Notes: generated by a model from the letters alone, not told the origin. DNA of 64,000 bases from Zoogloeaceae bacterium (GCA_024235595.1 JACKMC010000001.1:62001-126000), one strand, 5' to 3'; positions 1 through 8,593 are shown, counted from the first letter of the stretch. Numbers and translations are program-made.

Positions 1-195
1 CGGTCACGGGTTTCGATACGCTCAGCATAGACAGGATTGCGTCGCCTGACTCGCTGCCGCGCGATCCGGTGTGGGCGCGCCCGGCCCGTCAGGGGCGGAA
101 AACACCCTGGCGGCAGCCATCGCCAGCAGCCATGCTTAGGACGGGCGCAGTGCCCAGGCGCCCGCCCGGAGTACCCGCCAAAGGAGCCAACCGAG
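1..195. other. Left edge, no gene assigned
   Basis: No start-to-stop gene with a recognisable product is visible before the ribosome-binding site of the first gene. One plus-strand frame stays open from the window edge, so the tail of an upstream gene could lie here, but its translation resembles nothing I know. Confidence 0.3.
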
Positions 196-624
196 ATGAC
201 ACGGCAGATGCTGCAGCACCTGATGAGCGCCGAGGGGCAGTCGCGCTCGGCGCACACCGTCGAGGTGTTCGGCTGGATCATGCTCGCCGAGGCCTTGCTG
301 GTGATGCTGGCGCCGCATCAGGTCGCGGCGCTGCTGCAATTGCCGGCGCTGGGCGAGCAGGCGGCGAACTATTTTCGCCTCATGGGCCTGCTGCTGGGCG
401 GGCTGGGCATGCTCTACGTGGTGAGCGGCCGGCTCAACGCGCTGGGCTTCGTCTTCGCCTCGATGCTCGATCGTCCGCTGGTGCCCTTCATCATGGCCAC
501 GCTGTGGTACCTGGAGATCGTGCCGGCGCCGCTGGCGCTGGTCTTCGCGGTGTCGGACACCGTGAGCGTGTTGTGGACCCTTGCCGCATGGCGGGCGGAA
601 GAAGCCGGGAACCCTGCGGCCTGA
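196..624 (+). CDS. Small multi-pass membrane protein, unknown function
   Basis: A 142-residue protein with about four hydrophobic segments (roughly residues 22-40, 58-76, 82-105 and 108-131) and a short polar tail. It has no catalytic motif that I recognise. The start is the ATG at 196, chosen because AAGGAG lies 10 bases upstream (181-186). The frame stays open further upstream, but that part is arginine-rich and looks non-coding. It is followed by msrB on the same strand after about 140 bases. A membrane location is supported by hydrophobicity alone. Confidence 0.6.
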   Translation: MTRQMLQHLMSAEGQSRSAHTVEVFGWIMLAEALLVMLAPHQVAALLQLPALGEQAANYFRLMGLLLGGLGMLYVVSGRLNALGFVFASMLDRPLVPFIMATLWYLEIVPAPLALVFAVSDTVSVLWTLAAWRAEEAGNPAA

Positions 625-766
625 GGCAGATCGGAGACACGCAGGCGCAAAGGAGTATCGATTCAGGAATTCCGGCCGATTCGCGCTCCGCGATACCGTG
701 ACGCTATTGGACAGAGCGCGCCGGGTTCGCCATTCTCGAAACAGGAATCATTTGCGGAGATTGAAG

Positions 767-1216
767 ATGGCCCAGTATCGCAAGGACCCCGAGGTCCTCG
801 CCCGCCTGACCCCGGAGCAGTATCGCGTCACCCAGGAGAGCGGCACCGAATATCCCGGCAGCGGCGAGTACCTGAACAACAAGGCGCCGGGCATCTATGT
901 CGACGTCGTCTCCGGCGAGCCGCTGTTCGCCTCGTCGGACAAGTTCGAATCGGGTTGCGGCTGGCCGAGCTTCACCAGGCCGATCGAGCCTGCGAACGTG
1001 AGCGAACTGCGCGACGCCAGCCATGGAATGATCCGCACCGAAGTGCGGTCCACCCATGGCGACAGCCACCTCGGCCATGTCTTCGAGGACGGCCCGGCCG
1101 ATCGTGGCGGTCTGCGCTACTGCATCAACTCCGCCTCGCTGCGCTTCGTTCACCGTGACGACATGGTGGCCGAAGGCTACGGGGACTACCTCGACCAAGT
1201 GGAGGATCCGAAATGA
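767..1216 (+). CDS. msrB: Peptide-methionine (R)-S-oxide reductase MsrB
   Basis: A 149-residue protein that reduces the R-epimer of methionine sulfoxide in oxidised proteins, using thioredoxin. The signature RYCINSASLRF carries the catalytic cysteine (Cys119), and ESGCGWPSF carries the likely resolving Cys64. The two CxxC pairs that bind structural zinc in many MsrB proteins are missing: the first pair is replaced by the VVSGEPLF stretch at about residues 47-54. The start ATG at 767 follows a purine-rich GCGGAGA. The stop overlaps the msrA start (ATGA), so the two are translationally coupled and together repair both sulfoxide epimers. Confidence 0.95.
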   Translation: MAQYRKDPEVLARLTPEQYRVTQESGTEYPGSGEYLNNKAPGIYVDVVSGEPLFASSDKFESGCGWPSFTRPIEPANVSELRDASHGMIRTEVRSTHGDSHLGHVFEDGPADRGGLRYCINSASLRFVHRDDMVAEGYGDYLDQVEDPK

Positions 1217-1722
1217 CGAGCGAACGCGCCGTTCTCGCCGGAGGCTGCTTCTGGGGCATGCAGGACCTGATCCGCAGGCTGCCCGGCGTGCAGGCGACCC
1301 GCGTCGGCTATACCGGCGGCGAAGTGCCCAATGCCACCTACCGCAACCATGGCAACCATGCCGAAGCGATCGAGATCCTCTTCGATCCCGCCAGGACGAG
1401 CTTCCGCAGCCTGCTGGAGTTCTTCTTCCAGATCCACGATCCGTCTACACCCAATCGCCAGGGCAACGACCGCGGGCCCAGCTACCGATCGGCCATCTTC
1501 TACACCAGCGAGGCGCAGAAGCGCATCGCCGAAGACACCATCGCCGACGTCGATGCCTCCGGCCTGTGGCCCGGCAAGGTGGTCACCGAGGTGCAAGCGG
1601 CCGGCGACTTCTGGGAGGCCGAGGCCGAGCACCAGGACTACCTCGAGCGCTACCCGGGCGGCTATACCTGTCACTTCGTCCGTCCCGACTGGAAACTGCC
1701 GCGCCGCGCCGACGCGGCTTGA
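1213..1722 (+). CDS. msrA: Peptide-methionine (S)-S-oxide reductase MsrA
   Basis: A 169-residue protein reducing the S-epimer of methionine sulfoxide. The GCFWG motif at residues 11-15 holds the catalytic Cys12. Other family blocks are visible: GYTGGEVPNATY, HAEAIEILFDP, and FWEAEAEHQDYLERYPGGYTCH near the end. The ATG at 1213 overlaps the msrB stop by four bases. The length is usual for the short cytoplasmic class, with no signal peptide. It forms a two-gene oxidative-damage repair operon with msrB. Confidence 0.96.
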   Translation: MTSERAVLAGGCFWGMQDLIRRLPGVQATRVGYTGGEVPNATYRNHGNHAEAIEILFDPARTSFRSLLEFFFQIHDPSTPNRQGNDRGPSYRSAIFYTSEAQKRIAEDTIADVDASGLWPGKVVTEVQAAGDFWEAEAEHQDYLERYPGGYTCHFVRPDWKLPRRADAA

Positions 1723-1773
1723 GCCCCGGGCGGCGATGGCGGCCTCACGCGGTCGCCCCCGCTACGCCCAGGC

Positions 1774-2733
1774 TCAGGCGGGCTGGCGCCTGCGGGCGGT
1801 GTGCAGCAGGCTGGCCGCCACCGAGATCGCGAGAATCAGCGCCACCACGCCGAGCGACACCAGCACCGGGATCTTGATCCATTCGACGATCAGCATCTTG
1901 GTGCCGATGAACACCAGGATCGCCGCGAGGCCGTACTTGAGCAGCGAGAAGCGGTCGCCGAGGTCGGCAAGCAGGAAGTACATCGCGCGCAGGCCGAGAA
2001 TGGCGAAGAGATTGGAGGTGAGGACGATGAAGGGGTCGGTGGTGATGGCGAAGATCGCAGGGATGCTGTCGACCGCGAAGATCACGTCGGAGATCTCCAC
2101 CAGCACCAGCGCGAGCAGCAGCGGCGTGATCATCCTCACCCCGCCGCGCCTGACGAAGAAGTGTTCGCCCTCGAGCCTTTCGGTCACCGGGTAGTGGCTG
2201 CGGATCCAGCCGAGCAGGGGGTTGCCGGCCAGATCGGGATCGTGCTCGGCGAACCACACCATCTTGATGCCGGTGATCACCAGAAAGGCACCGAAGACAT
2301 AGAGGAGCCAGTGAAACTCGGTGATCAGCCAGCTACCGGCAAAGATCATCCCGGTGCGCAGCACGATCGCCCCGACGATGCCGTAGAGCAGCACCCGGCG
2401 CTGCAGCTCCAGCGGCACCGCGAAGAAGCTGAAGATCATCATCCACACGAAGACGTTGTCGACCGCCAGCGATTTCTCGACCAGGTAGCCGGTGACGAAG
2501 GCCGTGGTCTTCTCGTTCGCCACCGCCCGGCCGACGCTGCCGTCCAGCTGCCACCACAGCGCGGCGGCGAACAGCATCGACACCGTGACCCAGGCGAGCG
2601 ACCAGGCGGCGGCCTCGCGCAGCGACACCTTGTGTTTCTCGCCACCCTTGAAGACCAGCAGGTCCAACGCCAGCATCGACAGCACGATCGCTGCAAACGC
2701 CCCCCACATCCACCATGTTCCGATCGATTCCAT
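1774..2733 (-). CDS. TerC/Alx-family integral membrane protein (likely Mn2+ export)
   Basis: A 319-residue polytopic membrane protein of the TerC family. It has many hydrophobic helices with acidic residues inside them (for example ALDLLVF, DNVFVW and EISDVIFAVDSIPAIFAITTDPF), the family's likely metal-binding positions. Family members such as E. coli Alx and B. subtilis YkoY (MeeY) export manganese or load exported metalloproteins. The start at 2733 is preceded by GCGGAG. The leader carries a yybP-ykoY Mn2+ riboswitch, which strongly supports a manganese role rather than tellurium resistance. It is transcribed away from nnrU. Confidence 0.92.
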   Translation of the reverse strand: MESIGTWWMWGAFAAIVLSMLALDLLVFKGGEKHKVSLREAAAWSLAWVTVSMLFAAALWWQLDGSVGRAVANEKTTAFVTGYLVEKSLAVDNVFVWMMIFSFFAVPLELQRRVLLYGIVGAIVLRTGMIFAGSWLITEFHWLLYVFGAFLVITGIKMVWFAEHDPDLAGNPLLGWIRSHYPVTERLEGEHFFVRRGGVRMITPLLLALVLVEISDVIFAVDSIPAIFAITTDPFIVLTSNLFAILGLRAMYFLLADLGDRFSLLKYGLAAILVFIGTKMLIVEWIKIPVLVSLGVVALILAISVAASLLHTARRRQPA

Positions 2734-2810
2734 CAACGACTCCGCGCAAGAAACAAAAAGGGCCTGTTCCCGAAGGACACAGACCCTGGCTGGTGTTTTG
2801 CGCTGACGGA

Positions 2811-2829
2811 CCTTGCCCCTTGGGCAAGG
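2811..2829 (-). promoter_or_regulatory. Alternative hairpin (expression platform) of the Mn2+ riboswitch
   Basis: An 8-bp perfect stem CCTTGCCC/GGGCAAGG with a 3-base loop, sharing its 5' arm with the 3' strand of the aptamer's P1. The two structures exclude each other. It is not followed by T residues, so it is not a standard intrinsic terminator. Confidence 0.55.
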
Positions 2830-2931
2830 TCTCGCTTGCAACGGAATCGTTGCCCGCAGCACCGGGTAGCCGTCGCTTGACCGGCCTGCCGTGATGACGA
2901 TGCTGCGACGGAAAAGCTACTCCCCTTGTTG
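2821..2931 (-). ncRNA. yybP-ykoY manganese riboswitch
   Basis: Read on the minus strand, the leader contains the 5' conserved block GGGGAGTAGC (2925-2916) and the 3' conserved block GCGAGACCTTGCCC (about 2836-2823). These are the two loop sequences that define this class, and the AAGG/CCTT ends can pair as P1. The 3' strand of P1 can instead form a perfect CCTTGCCC/GGGCAAGG hairpin (2829-2811), a plausible ligand-controlled alternative. No T-tract follows, so control may be at translation. It sits directly upstream of a TerC-family gene, the classic target. Confidence 0.85.
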
Positions 2932-2937
2932 CACTGC

Positions 2938-2965
2938 AGTGTAAGCGAAGAGCCCGCAGAGTCAA
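2938..2965 (-). promoter_or_regulatory. Promoter for riboswitch and terC-family gene
   Basis: TTGACT (2965-2960) and TACACT (2943-2938) are separated by 16 bases on the minus strand. Initiation would fall near 2931, exactly at the 5' edge of the riboswitch aptamer. Confidence 0.55.
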
Positions 2966-3116
2966 GCACTAATAGCGGCGCCGGCCCATGCGTGACGACA
3001 CGCCGGCGTTTCCCTGACACGCCGCAGCATGCAAAATGCCAGCCCAGGCAATGAACTGTCGCGGGCCCGAAGGATCAATCGGGCTGAGATCCCCAACCTA
3101 CCACCGGAACCTGCCC

Positions 3117-3695
3117 ATGAGCGCCCTCGTCCTCGGCCTGCTGCTGTTTCTCAGCACCCACTCCGCCCGCTTCTTCGCCGCCGCCAACCGCGCCCAGTAC
3201 ATCGACCACTACGGCATGGCCAAGTGGAAGCTCGCCTACTCCATCGTCTCCCTCATCGGCTTCGCACTCATCGTCTGGGGCTACGGCCAGGCGCGGCTCG
3301 AGCCGCTGCTGCTGTGGAACGCGCCGCTGTGGACCCGCCATCTCGCGGCCCTGCTCACGCTGCCGGCCTTCGTCCTTGTGGCGGCCGCGTATGTGCCCGG
3401 CACGGTGATCAAGGCGCGACTGGGCCATCCGATGATGGCCGGAGTCAAACTGTGGGCGCTCGCCCACCTGATCGCCAACGGCACGCTCGCCGACGTGCTG
3501 CTGTTCGGCAGCTTTCTCGCCTGGTCGATCGCGGGCTTCGCCATTTCGCGCAGGATCGACCGCGCCGAAGGGCTGGTGCGCCAGCCGGGCAAGCCAGGCC
3601 GCGACGTGATCGCGGTCGTCGTGGGGCTGCTCGCGTGGTTCGCCTTCGTGCGCTACCTGCACCTGTCGCTGATCGGCGTGGCGCCCTTTGGCTGA
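3117..3695 (+). CDS. nnrU: NnrU family membrane protein
   Basis: A 192-residue polytopic inner-membrane protein matching the NnrU family. It has the N-terminal block LLLFLSTHSARFF, GMAKWKLAYSIVSLIGFALIVWGYG, and the GHPMMAGVKLWALAHLIANG segment. NnrU was named from denitrification/NO-reduction regulons of alphaproteobacteria, and its biochemical role is unknown. The length fits the family. The ATG at 3117 starts exactly where family similarity starts. No denitrification genes are adjacent here. Confidence 0.85.
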   Translation: MSALVLGLLLFLSTHSARFFAAANRAQYIDHYGMAKWKLAYSIVSLIGFALIVWGYGQARLEPLLLWNAPLWTRHLAALLTLPAFVLVAAAYVPGTVIKARLGHPMMAGVKLWALAHLIANGTLADVLLFGSFLAWSIAGFAISRRIDRAEGLVRQPGKPGRDVIAVVVGLLAWFAFVRYLHLSLIGVAPFG

Positions 3696-3710
3696 AGCCG
3701 GCCGCGGCGC

Positions 3711-4220
3711 TCAGCGCCCGGCGTCGAACTCGAGCACCCCGGTCACTTCCGGAAATCCCACCCGCAACTGCCAGCGACCCGGCGCCGGCAGCTGCACCGA
3801 AGCCGCGTAGCTGCCGATCCCGATCGACTCATGGGGTATCGGGAGCGGCTCGCGGCTGCCGTCGGGTGTGGCCAGCGCGAGCGAGAAGGCCAGGTCACGC
3901 GGTGCGGGCTGGCCGCTGGGGCCCCGCATGTCGAGCTCGAAGTGTGCCTGCCGCCGGGCATCGATGGCCATGCGGCCCTGCAGCTCCCAGACGTTGAGCG
4001 TGCCCTGGAAATGCAGCCCGCCCTGCTCGAGCCCGGGTGCGGCGGCGATCGGCCCCACCGGGTTGATGCGGACCTCGTCCTTGACGAACACCACCATCGC
4101 GATGAAGCCCGCCACCAGCAGCAGGAACAGGCCGCCGATGATCGCCGCCAGCCAGCGGGTGTGACGCACGGACGACGCCGCACCGGGCGTGGCGGCAGGG
4201 GAGGGTGAGGTTCGGCTCAT
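3711..4220 (-). CDS. Single-pass membrane protein, FixH-like
   Basis: A 169-residue protein with a disordered Ser/Pro/Ala-rich N-terminus, one transmembrane helix (about residues 24-46) and a ~120-residue extracytoplasmic domain of beta-strand character. The short KDEVRINPVG stretch after the helix and the strand-rich tail resemble the FixH/YkgB-type domain of cytochrome oxidase assembly loci, but no fixGHIS genes are nearby, so the family call is tentative. The start is the ATG at 4220. It converges with nnrU, leaving only 15 bases between the two stops. Confidence 0.55.
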   Translation of the reverse strand: MSRTSPSPAATPGAASSVRHTRWLAAIIGGLFLLLVAGFIAMVVFVKDEVRINPVGPIAAAPGLEQGGLHFQGTLNVWELQGRMAIDARRQAHFELDMRGPSGQPAPRDLAFSLALATPDGSREPLPIPHESIGIGSYAASVQLPAPGRWQLRVGFPEVTGVLEFDAGR

Positions 4221-4334
4221 GGCGGTTTTCCAGCGCGGTCGGCTCAGGCGGCGCCCGCGGCAGCAAGAAGATCGAAGAGCCTCGATTGTCACATCTTCGG
4301 CCCGAACGCGTTCACCTGCGTGGCCGGCACCGTC

Positions 4335-4580
4335 TCACACCTGCCCCACCCCGGTGAGAAGAGCGGCCAGCAGCCCGGACACCAGCGTTCCGAGCACGCT
4401 CAGGATGATGAAGGCCGCGATCCAGGCGATCGCGGCCCCGACCGTGAGCAGAGCTATCGAGGAGGCGCCCCCCGAGCTCGCGGCTCGGCGGATCGACCAG
4501 GCGAACCGTGGCGCCGCGCAATGCCGCGCCCGCGCCCAGATGGCTTCGCATGCACGCAATCCCCTGCCGCTGCCCGCCAC
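4335..4580 (-). CDS. Possible small membrane protein (doubtful)
   Basis: The last ~45 residues of this frame are strongly hydrophobic (ALLTVGAAIAWIAAFIIL, then LGTLVSGLLAALLTGV) with glycine/alanine packing typical of two membrane helices. However, there is no ATG, and the only GTG (4580) starts an arginine-rich stretch unlike a real N-terminus. It may be a small gene with a missed or mutated start, or a degraded gene. The rest of the 4221-4695 gap shows nothing else. Confidence 0.25.
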   Translation of the reverse strand: MAGSGRGLRACEAIWARARHCAAPRFAWSIRRAASSGGASSIALLTVGAAIAWIAAFIILSVLGTLVSGLLAALLTGVGQV

Positions 4581-4695
4581 CCGCGGCGGCCTCGGCGACA
4601 GGCTCGCGAGGATGTGGCGACGCCGGCTGGATGGTCGCAGCCACTGAGTCCCGATTCTGGCCGCGGCACCGAGCCGGGATGCACGAAGAAGAAGC

Positions 4696-6255
4696 CTACT
4701 TCAGCGCCACTTCGATGAGGTGCGGCCCGCGGCTGTTCAGCATCGCGCGCAGCGCCGCCTCGAAGGCCCCGGGCGTTTCCACGCGTTCGCTGTGCACCCC
4801 CATGCCGCGGGCGATTTCGGTCCAGCCCAGCGCGGGATTGCCAAGGTCCAGCATCGACAGCGCGCGCGGGCCTGGCGCGCCGACGCCGACCCGCTCGAAC
4901 TCGATGTCGAGGATCGCATAGCTGCGGTTGGCGTAGATCACGCTGATCACGTCGAGACGCTCGCGCGCCATGGTCCACAATGCTTGCACGGTGTACATCG
5001 CGCTGCCGTCGCCTTCGAGACAGATCACCTTGCGATCCGGACATGCCACCGCCGCCCCGACCGCCAGCGGCAGGCCCTCGCCGATCGAGCCGCCCATGAG
5101 CTGCAGCCAGTCGTGGGGCGGCGCCTCCGCACAGGCCTGCTGGGCATACATGCTGCCGGTGATCGCCTCGTCGACCACGATCGCGCCTTCGGGCAGGCAA
5201 CGCGCAATCACGCCCGCCGCGCTGCGAGCGTCGAGCACAGGGCCGGGCGGCGGCAGTGCCGGCCGGCCTTGCGGCGAGGCCGGCTGGGCAGGGGCGCCGA
5301 GCGCATCGGCCAGGCCGGTGAGCGCCGCCACCACGTCGTCGCCGGGCCCGGCCAGCACCGCCAGCTTGCAACCCGGCGGCACCAGCACGCTCGGCTTGCC
5401 GGGATAGGCGAAGAAGGCCACCGGCCGCTTCGCCCCGGCGAGCACGATCAGGTCGGCGCCATCGAGCATTGCAAGCGCGCGCTCGCCGAAGTAGGGCAGG
5501 AATTCGATCGCCACCCGGCCGGCACCGCGTTCCACGCGGCGATTGAAGGTCTCGGCGATCAGGCGCAGCGGCCCTCGCGCGGCAATCCTTCCGGCCTGTC
5601 GTGCCCCTTCGCCAAGCAGGGCCTCGCCGCCGAGCAGCAGCACCGCTCGCCCGGCCTTCCGAAGCGCGCCGGCCACCGCCTCGATCTGCGAGGCGCCCAC
5701 CTGCGGCAAGGCCTCCGCGGCAGGTAGCGCGGGCGGCTCGAAATCGGCTCGCAGCTCGCCCCAGGCGCTATCGGCCGGCACCATCAAGGTCGCGACGCGG
5801 CCCGGCAGGCCGCCTGCCGCGGCAACCGCCTCGGCGCCCAGTCGCGGCAGCTCGGCGGGCGTGGATGCACACTGCAGCCAGTCGGAGACCGGGCGGGCGA
5901 TGCCCTCGAGATCGGCGCTCAGCGGTGCATCGAAGCGCACATGGTAGGTGGCGTGGTCACCGACCACATTGACCACCGGGCTGCGCGCCTTGCGCGCGTT
6001 ATGCAGGTTGGCCATGCCGTTTGCGAACCCCGGCCCGCAGTGCAGCAGGGTGCACGCGGGTTTGCCGGCCATGCGGGCGTAGCCGTCGGCCGCGCCGGTG
6101 GCCACGCCCTCGAACAGGGTCAGCACCGGACGTATGCCCGGCACCTGGTCGATGGCCTGCACCAGCTGCATCTCGGAGGTGCCGGGATTGGCAAAACAGA
6201 CCTCGATGCCGCTCCGTACCAGGGTTTCGATCAGGGCCTGGGCGCCATTCTTCAT
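4696..6255 (-). CDS. Thiamine-diphosphate-dependent enzyme, acetolactate synthase large-subunit-like
   Basis: A 519-residue three-domain TPP enzyme. The N-terminal pyrimidine-binding domain carries the cofactor-activating glutamate in TLFEG (Glu49). The middle domain contributes the NAD/FAD-like fold. The C-terminal PP domain has CLEGDGSAMYTVQALW followed by ANRSY, the GDG...N magnesium site. It is shorter than biosynthetic IlvB/IlvI and has no regulatory-subunit gene beside it. It is more like the catabolic group near benzoylformate decarboxylase and oxalyl-CoA decarboxylase, and the substrate cannot be read from sequence. The start ATG at 6255 begins MKNGAQALIETL, a normal family start. Confidence 0.85.
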   Translation of the reverse strand: MKNGAQALIETLVRSGIEVCFANPGTSEMQLVQAIDQVPGIRPVLTLFEGVATGAADGYARMAGKPACTLLHCGPGFANGMANLHNARKARSPVVNVVGDHATYHVRFDAPLSADLEGIARPVSDWLQCASTPAELPRLGAEAVAAAGGLPGRVATLMVPADSAWGELRADFEPPALPAAEALPQVGASQIEAVAGALRKAGRAVLLLGGEALLGEGARQAGRIAARGPLRLIAETFNRRVERGAGRVAIEFLPYFGERALAMLDGADLIVLAGAKRPVAFFAYPGKPSVLVPPGCKLAVLAGPGDDVVAALTGLADALGAPAQPASPQGRPALPPPGPVLDARSAAGVIARCLPEGAIVVDEAITGSMYAQQACAEAPPHDWLQLMGGSIGEGLPLAVGAAVACPDRKVICLEGDGSAMYTVQALWTMARERLDVISVIYANRSYAILDIEFERVGVGAPGPRALSMLDLGNPALGWTEIARGMGVHSERVETPGAFEAALRAMLNSRGPHLIEVALK

Positions 6256-6319
6256 GTTCTCGCTCCCGGACGGTCGGCGTGGCGGCGATCGATGCAGACC
6301 CACGCGCCGCGCCTCGGGT

Positions 6320-6613
6320 TCAGGCCGACACGCCCTCCACGCTCACCAGCCTGGCCGAGCTGCATTCGTCGCGGACCGCCTTGAGACCCTGATAGACCGG
6401 TCCGTGGTAGAAATCCTCCCAGGCGGCGATCGAGGGGAACTCGACAATCACCAGCCGCCGCGGCGACCAGTCGCCTTCCCATACCTTGAGCGGGCCGCCC
6501 CGTGCCAGGTAGCGCCCGCCCGCGGCCTCGAGGGCCGGTTTCACCTGCTGCATGAACTCCTGGTAGCGCTGGGCGTCACGAATCTCGACATCGAACACGA
6601 CATACGCGGTCAT
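6320..6613 (-). CDS. DUF1330 family protein
   Basis: A 97-residue protein starting MTAYVVFDVEIRD. It matches the DUF1330 dimeric alpha/beta (ferredoxin-like) family: the YQEFMQQVKPALEAAGGRYLARGG centre, then VIVEFPSIAAWEDFYHGPVYQ. Function is unknown; structural relatives are small-molecule monooxygenases or isomerases. It lies 64 bases upstream of the TPP enzyme on the same strand and could be co-transcribed. Confidence 0.85.
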   Translation of the reverse strand: MTAYVVFDVEIRDAQRYQEFMQQVKPALEAAGGRYLARGGPLKVWEGDWSPRRLVIVEFPSIAAWEDFYHGPVYQGLKAVRDECSSARLVSVEGVSA

Positions 6614-6746
6614 GCTGTGCTCCGGACAATGGATCCGCACTCATTCTGCACCGCGCCCGCCTCGATTTCCACCGCAGCTTGAAGACCGCCGGGGCGCATT
6701 GGGCGCCCGCCGGGCCACGTTTCTCAAGCCGCGAGCGATCAGCCCC

Positions 6747-6989
6747 TCAGCGGCGCACGAAGATCAGCTCGACGAGCAGCCACACCAGCCCCACGGCGAC
6801 ACCCACGCCCGCGACGATGGTGCCGAACAGGGCGAGCAGCGCGGTGCCTGTGGGCGTGCCGGTGCCGGTACCCAGGGCGTCGATGAGCCACAGCGGAAAC
6901 GCGCACAGCGCCCCCAGCACCAGGCTGGTGATGACGATCTTGAGGCCGGTGCGCAGGCGGCTGCGGAAAAAGACGAGGACGAATTTCAA
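6747..6989 (-). CDS. Small membrane protein, two helices, TTG start
   Basis: An 80-residue protein starting MKFVLVFFRSRLRTGLKIV, with two hydrophobic helices (about residues 17-35 and 50-72) and a basic end (IFVRR). A TTG at 6989 is taken as the start because CCGGAG lies 7 bases upstream (7002-6997) and similarity to a protein-like composition ends there. No ATG is available. It resembles small DUF502-type or lysis-like membrane proteins only superficially; function unknown. Confidence 0.55.
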   Translation of the reverse strand: MKFVLVFFRSRLRTGLKIVITSLVLGALCAFPLWLIDALGTGTGTPTGTALLALFGTIVAGVGVAVGLVWLLVELIFVRR

Positions 6990-7080
6990 GGTTTGGCTCC
7001 GGAGCGCGATGAGCGGACGATAGCCCGCGCGGCCCTCGCCCGCCTTGATCGAAGTCGGGAATCGGCCGCCGCCGGATGCC

Positions 7081-7602
7081 TCATCGGGCCGGCCCGGGCT
7101 CGCCCATCCACTCGCCGAACCACTCGGCCAGGCTGCGGGCCTCGCCCATGGCGGCGAGCCGGCGGTCGATCGCATCATGATTGCCCCACACCACCTCGGC
7201 CAGCCCGCCACCGGCCAGGCGCGCCTCGATGTCGCCGCAGTAGAGGCCTTTGTCCCGCTGCACATAGAAACCATAGCTGCGACAGGCGACCGGTCGTTGC
7301 AGGTAGACCGGGCAGGCGCCGCTGGCCTGTTCGAGCATCGGACACACCAGCGGGCCGGCGGGCGCGCCGGCCAGCGCCGCCACCTCGCGTTCGATCTCGG
7401 CGAGCCGTGCGCCCGGCAAGGCAGCGAGCCCCTGCCTGAGCAGCGCCCACTCGGGACCGGTCAGGTGAGGCAAGCCGGCGAGCTGGCGGCAGCAGTTGTC
7501 GCAGCCCTTGGCGCACTGCCAGTCGGCATGGCCGGCGCGAATGCTGCCCACCCGCTCGTCGATGTCGAGATGAAGGCGGAACAGCGGGTCTTGCTTGGGC
7601 AC
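7081..7602 (-). CDS. YkgJ family cysteine-cluster protein
   Basis: A 173-residue protein with the CxxxCxxCC cluster (Cys30, 34, 37, 38) of the YkgJ/UPF0153 family, and further cysteines in PLVCPMLEQASGACPVY, ACRSYGFYV and LYCGDIEA that complete a zinc or Fe-S site. Family function is poorly defined. The start is the GTG at 7602, preceded by GAGGAC at good spacing. Upstream in-frame sequence is arginine-rich and non-conserved. It is 83 bases downstream of the CDGSH protein on the same strand. Confidence 0.85.
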   Translation of the reverse strand: MPKQDPLFRLHLDIDERVGSIRAGHADWQCAKGCDNCCRQLAGLPHLTGPEWALLRQGLAALPGARLAEIEREVAALAGAPAGPLVCPMLEQASGACPVYLQRPVACRSYGFYVQRDKGLYCGDIEARLAGGGLAEVVWGNHDAIDRRLAAMGEARSLAEWFGEWMGEPGPAR

Positions 7603-7685
7603 GAATCGTCCTCGATGCGGGTGGTGAGCGGCCGCCAACGATACGTGCCGCGCGTCCGCTTGACCAGACTCATCGAGCGACTGCC

Positions 7686-8339
7686 TCAGTCGCTGCGAAA
7701 GCCGTTGCGCGAATGGGTGCCGTCGCAGAATGGCTTGTTGGCCGATCCGCCGCAGCGGCACAGCGCCACCGAGTTGCCCTGCCAGGCGAGGCGGCCCGCG
7801 GCGGTGTACATGCTCAGCGCGCCCGAGCACACCAGCGGCCCGTCCTTGCAGGGCTCGATCTCGAGCGGCCCGCCCTGGCCGTCGAGCGGCGTACCCTTCT
7901 CGCCGATCGAACCATAGTCGAAGAAGTCCGCGCCCTCGTGGCTGTTGTCGCAGAAGGGCTTGTTCTTCGAGGCGCCGCAGCGGCACAGCGCGGCGCGAAA
8001 CTTCACCCCCGGCATGTCGCCGGGCGCGTTGGCGATCCTGAGTTCGCCGCGAAAGAACAGCGGGCCGTTACAGGCCACGTGCACCGTGTTGCCTGCCGCG
8101 GGCGCTTCGACCCTGCCGCCGTGCCTGTCCTCATAGCTCAAGGCGCCGCTGGGACAGCGCTCCACGACGTCGACGACGTCGTCCGGCCCGACCAGGTCCG
8201 GCTGGCACCATGGCTTTCGTCCGCCGACGAACAGTTCGCCGCTCGCCCTGCCGCATTCGGCGACATGGATGCACAGCCGCGTATCCCAGACGACATCGAT
8301 GTCCTTGCCCGCAAAAGTGACCCTCGCTTCCTTGCTCAT
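7686..8339 (-). CDS. Fe-S protein: divergent 4Fe-4S domain plus two CDGSH domains
   Basis: A 217-residue protein. Residues 5-75 resemble the divergent mono-cluster ferredoxin domain (Fer4_19), with Cys23, Cys29 and Cys62 visible in LCIHVAECG and ERCPSGAL. Two CDGSH motifs follow: CRCGASKNKPFCDNSH (Cys119, 121, 130, His134) and CRCGGSANKPFCDGTH (Cys194, 196, 205, His209), each expected to hold a 2Fe-2S cluster with three cysteines and one histidine. The likely role is electron transfer or redox sensing in the cytoplasm. It is divergent from the aldehyde dehydrogenase, with 254 bases between starts. Confidence 0.88.
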   Translation of the reverse strand: MSKEARVTFAGKDIDVVWDTRLCIHVAECGRASGELFVGGRKPWCQPDLVGPDDVVDVVERCPSGALSYEDRHGGRVEAPAAGNTVHVACNGPLFFRGELRIANAPGDMPGVKFRAALCRCGASKNKPFCDNSHEGADFFDYGSIGEKGTPLDGQGGPLEIEPCKDGPLVCSGALSMYTAAGRLAWQGNSVALCRCGGSANKPFCDGTHSRNGFRSD

Positions 8340-8593
8340 GATGCTGCCTCCGCGTTTTCTTCTCCGATCTACATCTATAGACGCAAATCCATCGCACCAC
8401 ACGGCCGATGCGCACGTCGGCTCGCCGCGCGCGGCGCGAGGCCGCGCTGCAAGCCCGCCGCGACAGCGATATGCTGGAGACCCGGGCCGACCATTCGGGT
8501 ACACAGGCACGCGGCCGCAAGGCAGCGCAGGACGCCGCCTCCGCCGAAGGAAGTGGCGGCCGCCCCGATCACCCGCAGACAAGGATCCAAACC

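Noticed and set aside
4335..4580. Firm call of a small membrane protein gene
   Set aside because: The hydrophobic tail is convincing but there is no plausible start codon or ribosome-binding site, so it is kept only as a doubtful feature.
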